Shown here piece after piece: positions 58,055 to 64,000 of a stretch of DNA of 64,000 bases; within the stretch, counting starts at the first letter, position 1; each line of letters begins with the position of its first letter. Origin of the DNA: Bettongia penicillata ogilbyi. Its lineage: Eukaryota; Chordata; Mammalia; Diprotodontia; Potoroidae. The stretch spans positions 496,001 through 560,000 of the forward strand of contig JAJHZJ010000754.1 of the NCBI GenBank assembly GCA_023548195.1, given 5' to 3'. Both the position numbers and the translations under genes were made by a program. The notes beneath the pieces were generated by a model. The model made no database searches and was not told the origin of the DNA. It saw only the letters and a list, made by a program, of their open reading frames with translations.

Positions 58055-58620
58055 AAAAGATCCTACTTTAGTTGCCATTATATCATTTTAGATAGAAGGA
58101 AAGGGTCGACAGCAGTTAGCTGATTTGCCCCCAAAGTCCTCCAGGAAGTCACCGGTGGACGCAGGGATGGGAGTGAGCTTTTCTGACCCCATCCTTCTTT
58201 CTGCTTTCCTGGGGAGTGAACAGCACCCACGCTAGAGGGAGAGCAATGAGAACAGAGAGGAGAGACCTGAGTCAAAAGATAATGCTGGAAGCAGAGCCAC
58301 CATATTTGGCAGCCAATGAGCCATGACAGGGAAGGGAGAGGGAAGGGTTAACAATAGCATGAAATCAAATATGAGACACTAGGTGAGTGACCATGTTGCC
58401 ACCAGAAGGAGGAACAACTTGGGAGGGAAGGCACTCAAGGTGGAGGAAATTAGTGGGAAAAGGCATGGTGGTGGGGAAATCCCAGGATGTGTTTCGGGAG
58501 CAGAATAGTTCAGCTTGGTTTTATTTGAAAAGTGTGAAGATAATTACTGAACGGAAGGTCAGGGGAACTAGTCACAGAGGGCCTTGAGTGCCAGGCCAAA
58601 AAAGTCTATTTCATTCAGTT
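58055..58620. other. Spacer, no feature recognised
   Basis: Unassigned sequence between the LTR-like element and the next SINE block. Confidence 0.4.
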
Positions 58621-58624
58621 TGGT

Positions 58625-59250
58625 CACGGAAGGAAGGAAATAATCATTTACTAAACACCTGCTGTGTCCTGGGCACTGTGCTAGGCTCTTTCTGAATAAT
58701 ATTTGATCCTCTCAACAAGCTAGGAAGTAGGTGCTATTTTAATCTCCTTTTTAAAGTTAAGGAAACTGAGGCAGACAAAGGTGAAGTGTCTTGACCAGGG
58801 ACACATTTTACAGATTTAGACAAAAATTCTCATTTCACAGATGAAGAAACTGAGACAGATGAAGGTGAAGATAACAGGGGACATATGCAGTTATTATTCC
58901 CATTTTACAGATGAGGAAACTGAGGCCAAAAGAAGCTAGATGACCTGCCAAGGGACACACAGATAGTAAGCTAGCAAGGATCCAAACTCAGGTTTGCCTG
59001 GTCCCAGGTGCAGAGAGCCATCGTCTGAATCAGTCTCTGCACAGGGATGATCACTATTATTTCATTGGTTTAAAGAAGTACTGGTTAAGGAATATCAGAC
59101 CATTGCAAGTCAGTACCTTCTTTCCAATTTCTTATCTTAACAGGGCACTGAGACATTAAGCAATTGCAGAGGGTCAGGTCACATGAGATCTGTCAGAGAT
59201 GAGATTCAAACCCACATCTTCCTGGCTTTGAGGCCTGCTAATTGATATGA
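58625..59250 (-). repeat. MIR/THER1-type SINE cluster
   Basis: 58625-58800 (TTTACTAAACACCTGCTGTG, GGAAACTGAGGCAGACAAAG), overlapping partial repeats to 59030 (TTTTACAGATGAGGAAACTG), and 59110-59250. The MIR core is repeated three times in 200 bases. Confidence 0.75.
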
Positions 59251-59714
59251 GTTAATTGAATGGCTTCGGAATATTTTCATGTAGAAAGATGGCTCTTGAG
59301 CAGAATTCTTAAGGGATTTTAAGAAGGGGAGGCTAGGTGGGAGTGCATTCCAGACACAGAGTGGGGGGGAGATGTAAGAGTGCGGATGAAAGATAAAGAA
59401 CCATGGGAGAGGAACAGTAAAGAAATCACGATGTTGCTTTTGCCACTGAAAATGTTAAAGGCCAGTTTTACCAGAACTTCTTGTCGTCACGTGCTAACAC
59501 TGTCCCCTGGGCCACTCTGCCTCTCACAGGCTCCAATCTATTCCAGCAGGCATTGTGCCCTGGGACAGGGACATCCCTGCCTTCAGGGAACCTACAGAGA
59601 TATCACTTGCACAAACAAGATACAGTCTCTTTCCTCTTCTGAACTTGAAACACGATAAACTTGCATTAGAGTTATTTCTATACTTGTCTTATCTCCCTTA
59701 CTGGGCTGACTATA

Positions 59715-59855
59715 AATTTCTTTTGAGGTAGTTAAGTGGTTAAGTGACTTGCCCAGGGTCACACTTGCTAGTAAGTGTGTGAGCCCCAATTTGAACTCGG
59801 GTCCTCCTGACTCCAGGGCCAGATCCACTGCACCACTTAGCTGCTCCTGACTGTA
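59715..59855 (-). repeat. Marsupial SINE head half
   Basis: GTGACTTGCCCAGGGTCACA, CAATTTGAACTCGGGTCCTC, CTGACTCCAGGGCCAGATCC and ACTTAGCTGCTCC. Confidence 0.88.
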
Positions 59856-60221
59856 AGTTTCTTGGAGACATGTCTGATTTTTTTAGTATCCCCCACAAAG
59901 TCTAGTGCAGAGTAGATGCTCCATAAATATTTATTGAAATCATCAAGTGCTGTGTCCTTTCCCACGTCAGCCATCTTTATCCAGAGCCCTGGGGATGCTC
60001 CAAGACCCCCAAATTCAGAGAGTGCCAACTGAGTTCACCCTCCTTCAGCAGGTAGAAACAACTGAGCTTAGCGATCAGTTCAGCTACCCAGGTTCCTCTA
60101 ACCTGGTCCCACCTGGGTACTTTCCACCTTGGTTACCCAGGCAATAGGCAGGATTTGAACTCAGCAGCTGTGATTCCAGAGCTAGTATCCATTTCCCAAC
60201 ACCATCTACGCCTCAAGCTAT

Positions 60222-60358
60222 CAAAACTACACTGCATAAACTACAAAACCATACTACAGAACACTACACTACAAAAACTATAAAACCACAATATAAAACA
60301 CTACACTACACTACAAAAACTACAAAACCCCACTATAGAACACTACACTACAAATCAC
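60222..60358. repeat. ACTAC-rich minisatellite
   Basis: About three copies of a ~45-50 base A/C-rich unit made of CACTACACTACAAAAACTA and AAACCAC words. The composition differs sharply from its surroundings. Confidence 0.8.
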
Positions 60359-60877
60359 ATCCATCCAGAAGTAAGGAGTGTTGACTGGACTGGTCACCCA
60401 CCACAGAACAAAGCAGGGACCAGAAAGAAATTTAATTTGAAAGTGAGGAAAATGACTAGCACAGATACATGTGCCAGAGCCCATCTCCTAGTGGGGAAAC
60501 TGAGGCAATGTGGGGAGGTCTCAATACTTCTACCTAGGCTGCTCTTCTCAGCAGACTCCTTCTTTGGGTGAGCTGCGGGAGGTCCCCTCTGGGCTTCGGT
60601 CTCCTCATCTGTAAAGTGAAGGCTGTTGGATGGGCCCACAACAATTCTACCATGCTGTATGTCAATGAAATCAGAACTCAAGTGAAGGAGAAAATGGGTT
60701 TATTTGGCCTTTCCTCCTTCCGCTTCCTCCACACTCTCTCCTTGACCTTAAGAAGCCTGGCTGGATGAGTATGGGAGGAGCTCTCCAGGGCTGTACTCGG
60801 GGTGGAGTCATCCTGCAGAGGTTTTCGGACTAGGAGCCAGGCAAACTTGTCTGGAGATCACTGGGACGCCGGGCCCC

Positions 60878-60925
60878 ATGGCCCTCCCGTCTGAGGCCAG
60901 TTACCTGGAGGACAAATGGGACTCG
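60878..60925 (+). CDS. TMEM116: TMEM116 coding exon 1
   Basis: 16 codons, MALPSEASYLEDKWDS, with donor GTGAGGA. The exon may extend upstream to an acceptor-like CAG near 60815-60818 or TAG near 60830-60833 if a 5' non-coding exon exists. Confidence 0.82.
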
Positions 60926-63890
60926 GTGAGGACTCGTTGGGGACCCTTAGGGAGGGCTAGCCCTCTCCTCTTCCTGCCCCTCTGCTCCTCACTCCTAGTT
61001 GCCCCCTCCTCCTCCTGCCCTCTATTTCCTATTTTTCTCCATTCTTTATCTATTCTCTCCCTTCCCTCTAGTTTTATGGCAGTTGAACACTATTGAGTGT
61101 TTCAGCCCCACACAGCCCATCCTGTGCTTTTTCATTTCTATGATCTCGCGTTGCTTTCCTTTTCTCTTTCCTTTTTTTTTCTTTTTCCTCTCCTTTCTTC
61201 TCCCTCCTCCCTTCTTCCTCCCCCTGTCTCTGTCTCTGTCTCCCCCTTCTCTCTCTCTTCCCCATCTCTGTCTATTTCTCCCCCTCTCCCCTTCACCCTC
61301 CTTCCTTTCTCACGCCCGTTCCCTGTCTCTGTCTCTCCTCTATCTCTCTCACTCTCCTCCCCATCTCTGTGTCATTCTTCTCTTTTCCCCATGCCTTCTA
61401 TTCATTTTCTCTCTCGTGTCTCCCTTTTTCCTTTTCCCACTCCTCTATTCTTCCTGTTTCCCTTCCCCATATCAGAGGCACAAGTAGGTTCCCCAGAGTT
61501 TGAGGGTTCTGAAGCAGTCAGGCCACCCAGGCCTCAGACTGGAGCTTTTGCCTCATTAACTTTAGAGCCCTTCGCGCTGTGGGAGAAGAGGTGAAGCCCC
61601 GGCCTCAGGCGCTGTTTGTCTACACCTCTGTTCTTCTCAGCCCCATCCCTTTTCCTATTTAGTCTTCATTTGCTATGGTGCCTAAAGAACAAAGGATCCT
61701 GTTCTACCAGAAGCTTTTACCGAACCCCCTGCTCCGAGTGCCCACCCTCCCCAACTTGGTTCAATCATGTCCAATCCTCCAGGACCTCATCTTGAATTTT
61801 CTTGGCAAAGACATTTCAGTGATTTGCCATTTCCTTCTCTATCTCATTTTATAGATGAGGAAACTGAGGCAAACCGGGTGAAGTGATTTCCCCAGGGTCA
61901 CACAGCTACTAAGTGTCTGAAGCCAGATTTGAACTCAGGAAGGTTCCTGATTCTAGGTCTGGCAATCTATCCACAGAACCACCTAGTCTTTCCCAACTAC
62001 TTTGCTTTGCTTTTAACTGTCTTGCGTTTATTTGCATTTATTCTCTTTATCTTTATTCTGTATATTTATACTTATCTCCTAGATTAGAACGTAAACTCAG
62101 TGCAGATTGTTCCATTCTTGGTACTTGTATCTCCAAGTGCCTACATGGTATCTGGCACACAGGAGACAATAAATATTTGTCATTTGATTCATTGGAAATG
62201 TCTTTTGGTTAGATAGCCTTGTGCTACCTGGATAGGAACAGCTAAGTAAAACTGGAAGCAGCTCTGGTGGTGAGGTCAGAGGGTTGGGTTCAAATCTCAG
62301 TTCTGCCCCCTTGCTATCTGTGTGACTTTGGGGAAATCACTAAACCCTCTCTGGGCCTCAGTTTCCTCATATGTAAAATGAGAGGATGACCCCTAAGGTT
62401 TCTTCTAGCAGCAATTTTTAGCATTTTTTGGGTGTCATAAACCCCTTTGGCAGTGTGATGAAACCTATGAACTCAGAATCATGATGTTAAATGCATAAAA
62501 TAAAATACAAAATACTATTATAAAGTACAGTTATCAAACTATTAAAAAGATGAGTTCACAGACCCCAGATAAAGAATCAGTGCCTTGGAGTTCTAGTCTT
62601 ATGATCTTGGGCAAATAATTTCACCTCTCTGGGCCTCAGTTTGCTCATTTGTAACATGGGTGGTCAGACTAGGTGGGCTCAGAAGTCCCTCCCAGCTTCA
62701 GATCTGTGACCCTATACTTCCTTGGGCCTCAGTTTCTCTATCTGTAAAATGAAGAGTTTGCATTAAAATACCCCCGAGGCCTCTTTCAGTTCTTAGTTAT
62801 TTTTTTCATTTTACTGAAAAGCTCACTTTCATATTTCTCCTTTTTCTTCCCTCCCCAGGTTTTTTCTGCGATACAAGGGATACAGTTTGTCATGGCTACT
62901 CTCAGGTATGTCCATTTCACGTGGCCAAGGTTGAGGGAGTCTTAGCAAATCTTGAGCCCTCGACTTTGGCTCCTTCTGTCTTTTTTTTCTACAGTTATAA
63001 GGTTCTTCTTTTCAGAGTGCTCCAGTGCTCTTCTCCCTAATGAGATCTTGAAACTCAAGCATGATACAACCAAACTAAGACTCTCCCCTCAACGCCCCCC
63101 TCCCCCCCAAAATTAAATGGTTGATGTTCAAAGTATTAGCTGGGATATTTTAGCACTTTAAGGACCTATTTGACTTACATCTACCAAACTATTTGATTCT
63201 CCTAACAACCCTGGGAGGTTTGTTGCTATTATCATTACCATTTTACGGATAAGGAAACTGAGGCACAGATTAGACTAGCTAATAAATTGTATTATAGGAG
63301 CTGAGTGTCATAGCTCTAGAACTAGGGAGAAGATCCCAAGGGTCTTATCCAACCCCTATCATCTTAAAGAGGAGAAACCTGAGACTCAGTGACTTGCCCA
63401 AGGGCTCACAACTGCATAAGTGTCTGAAGTAGGACTCGAATTTGGGTCTTTTTGACTCCAAATTCAATATTCTAATCATTTCCTGCAAAATCTCCTTAAA
63501 GTCAAACTTGATGACCAAACAAGGTCACCTAGCCTGTTTTTAATTAGCTGCCTTTTAACCAAAATCTTTATATGGTTCAGTAATGTCCTGCTATAGCCTC
63601 AGCACCACTTAGAACCTTCCCTTGTAACAAAGAAAAACAGCTAAACTGGAAATCTAATCGTATAGTGCCCCTATTTGAGAGTATATACAACATCCTGCCC
63701 CTATAGCCCTCCACCTTTTTTACTCAGAGAAGGAAAATGTGTTTCATTGGTCCTCTGGAACTGAGTGGCCAGTGCCTTTAAACTGAGTCATGATGAATGA
63801 ATGGTTGCTTTCTTTTTTTCCGCCAGCATTATAGGATCAAGTTCAATCATTGCCTATACTTTCTTCCAGAACATAATGAAGTCTCCAGAG
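60878..63890 (+). CDS. TMEM116: TMEM116, first three coding exons (gene continues beyond window)
   Basis: A predicted multi-pass, GPCR-like membrane protein of unknown function. Exons 60878-60925, 62859-62905 and 63827-63890 have GT–AG borders and matching phases. They encode 53 residues: MALPSEASYLEDKWDS, then VFSAIQGIQFVMATLS, then IIGSSSIIAYTFFQNIMKS and PE. The stretch IQFVMATLSIIGSSSIIAYT is the first transmembrane helix. It closely matches the N-terminal region of human TMEM116 as I remember it. The ATG has a good context (GCCCCATGG). The rest of the gene lies to the right. An upstream non-coding first exon, perhaps in the ERP29 CpG island, is likely but was not located. Confidence 0.9.
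61140..61475. repeat. Polypyrimidine tract in TMEM116 intron 1
   Basis: About 330 bases of nearly pure C/T, with CTGTCTCTGTCTCTGTCTC runs. The open frames through it (such as 61097-61594) are serine/proline/leucine artefacts. Confidence 0.9.
61755..61990 (-). repeat. Marsupial SINE, reverse copy
   Basis: TCCAATCCTCCAGGACCTCA, TCTTGGCAAAGACATTTCAG, ATGAGGAAACTGAGGCAAAC and GGTCACACAGCTACTAAGTG. Confidence 0.88.
61995..62195 (+). repeat. L2-type 3' tail
   Basis: Ends GTATCTGGCACACAGGAGAC followed by AATAAATATTTGTCATTTG. Confidence 0.6.
62255..62800 (+). repeat. SINE fragments
   Basis: 62255-62410 (GGGTTCAAATCTCAGTTCTG, CTCATATGTAAAATGAGAGG) and 62570-62800, holding two more SINE pieces (GGCCTCAGTTTGCTCATTTG, CTATCTGTAAAATGAAGAG). 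Confidence 0.75.
62859..62905 (+). CDS. TMEM116: TMEM116 coding exon 2
   Basis: Acceptor CTCCCCAG, donor GTATGTC. It encodes VFSAIQGIQFVMATL plus a split serine, the first half of transmembrane helix 1. Confidence 0.9.
63150..63480 (-). repeat. Two MIR-type SINE fragments
   Basis: 63150-63300 (CTAACAACCCTGGGAGGTTT, AGGAAACTGAGGCACAGATT) and 63340-63480 (GTGACTTGCCCAAGGGCTCA). Confidence 0.7.
63827..63890 (+). CDS. TMEM116: TMEM116 coding exon 3
   Basis: Acceptor TTCCGCCAG, donor GTAAGTA. It completes the serine and reads IIGSSSIIAYTFFQNIMKS then PE, the second half of helix 1 and the first cytoplasmic loop. Confidence 0.9.
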
Positions 63891-64000
63891 GTAAGTAAGC
63901 CTCCAGCTTTGTTTGGACTCTGGTTATTTTCATGATTGAGCTCTTAGAATAATACGTTCATAGAGTTAGGGATGAAGGAACTCAGAGACCATCTCTAATC

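Noticed and set aside
61097..61594. 165-codon frame in TMEM116 intron 1
   Set aside because: Low-complexity Ser/Pro/Leu/Phe string from a polypyrimidine tract.

Overview
The window is nuclear DNA from a vertebrate, almost certainly a marsupial. Its genes are split by GT–AG introns. The spaces between exons are filled with CORE/MIR-type SINEs, L2 tails and L1 3' ends of the metatherian kind. One SINE family carries the tail 'GAGAAGGAAATGGCAAACC' plus a 'GTCCGACTC'-like head, and its tRNA-like head resembles 'GCTAGGTGGTGCAGTG'. I cannot tell the species. There are no bacterial features, tRNA or rRNA genes, or CRISPR arrays.

Three protein genes were identified by reading spliced exons and comparing them with the remembered vertebrate proteins. 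(1) NAA25 (+), the non-catalytic subunit of the NatB N-terminal acetyltransferase. Its last 21 coding exons lie at 895-33344 and encode residues ~95-971 of a ~971-residue protein; the first ~94 residues lie upstream of the window. A 3' UTR of about 2.7 kb follows. (2) ERP29 (-), complete, with three coding exons (45873 down to 43739) and a 262-residue ER-lumen chaperone with a thioredoxin fold. Its promoter lies in a CpG island near 45.9 kb. (3) TMEM116 (+), start only: coding exons at 60878-60925, 62859-62905 and 63827-63890, giving the first 53 residues of a predicted multi-pass membrane protein. The gene runs off the right edge.

Layout: 1-33.3 kb NAA25 exons and introns; 33.3-~36.1 kb NAA25 3' UTR; ~36.1-43.5 kb repeat-rich spacer between the convergent 3' ends of NAA25 and ERP29; 43.5-46.0 kb ERP29; 46.0-46.7 kb purine-rich minisatellite beside the ERP29 CpG island; 46.7-60.8 kb dense SINE, L1, L2 and LTR-like sequence; 60.8-64.0 kb start of TMEM116. 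This is the NAA25-ERP29-TMEM116 neighbourhood known from human 12q24, seen in the opposite orientation. The three genes are neighbours, not a pathway: N-terminal acetylation in the cytosol, secretory folding in the ER, and an uncharacterised membrane protein.

I found no new biological system. The points most worth checking are a CpG-rich, probably conserved element in a NAA25 intron (20.88-21.13 kb); a 17-copy minisatellite with two levels of higher-order repeat next to a NAA25 splice donor; a purine-rich array beside the ERP29 promoter; and an LTR-like minus-strand promoter module (CCAAT, octamer, CCAAT, TATA) followed by an indel-free 38-bp tandem array.
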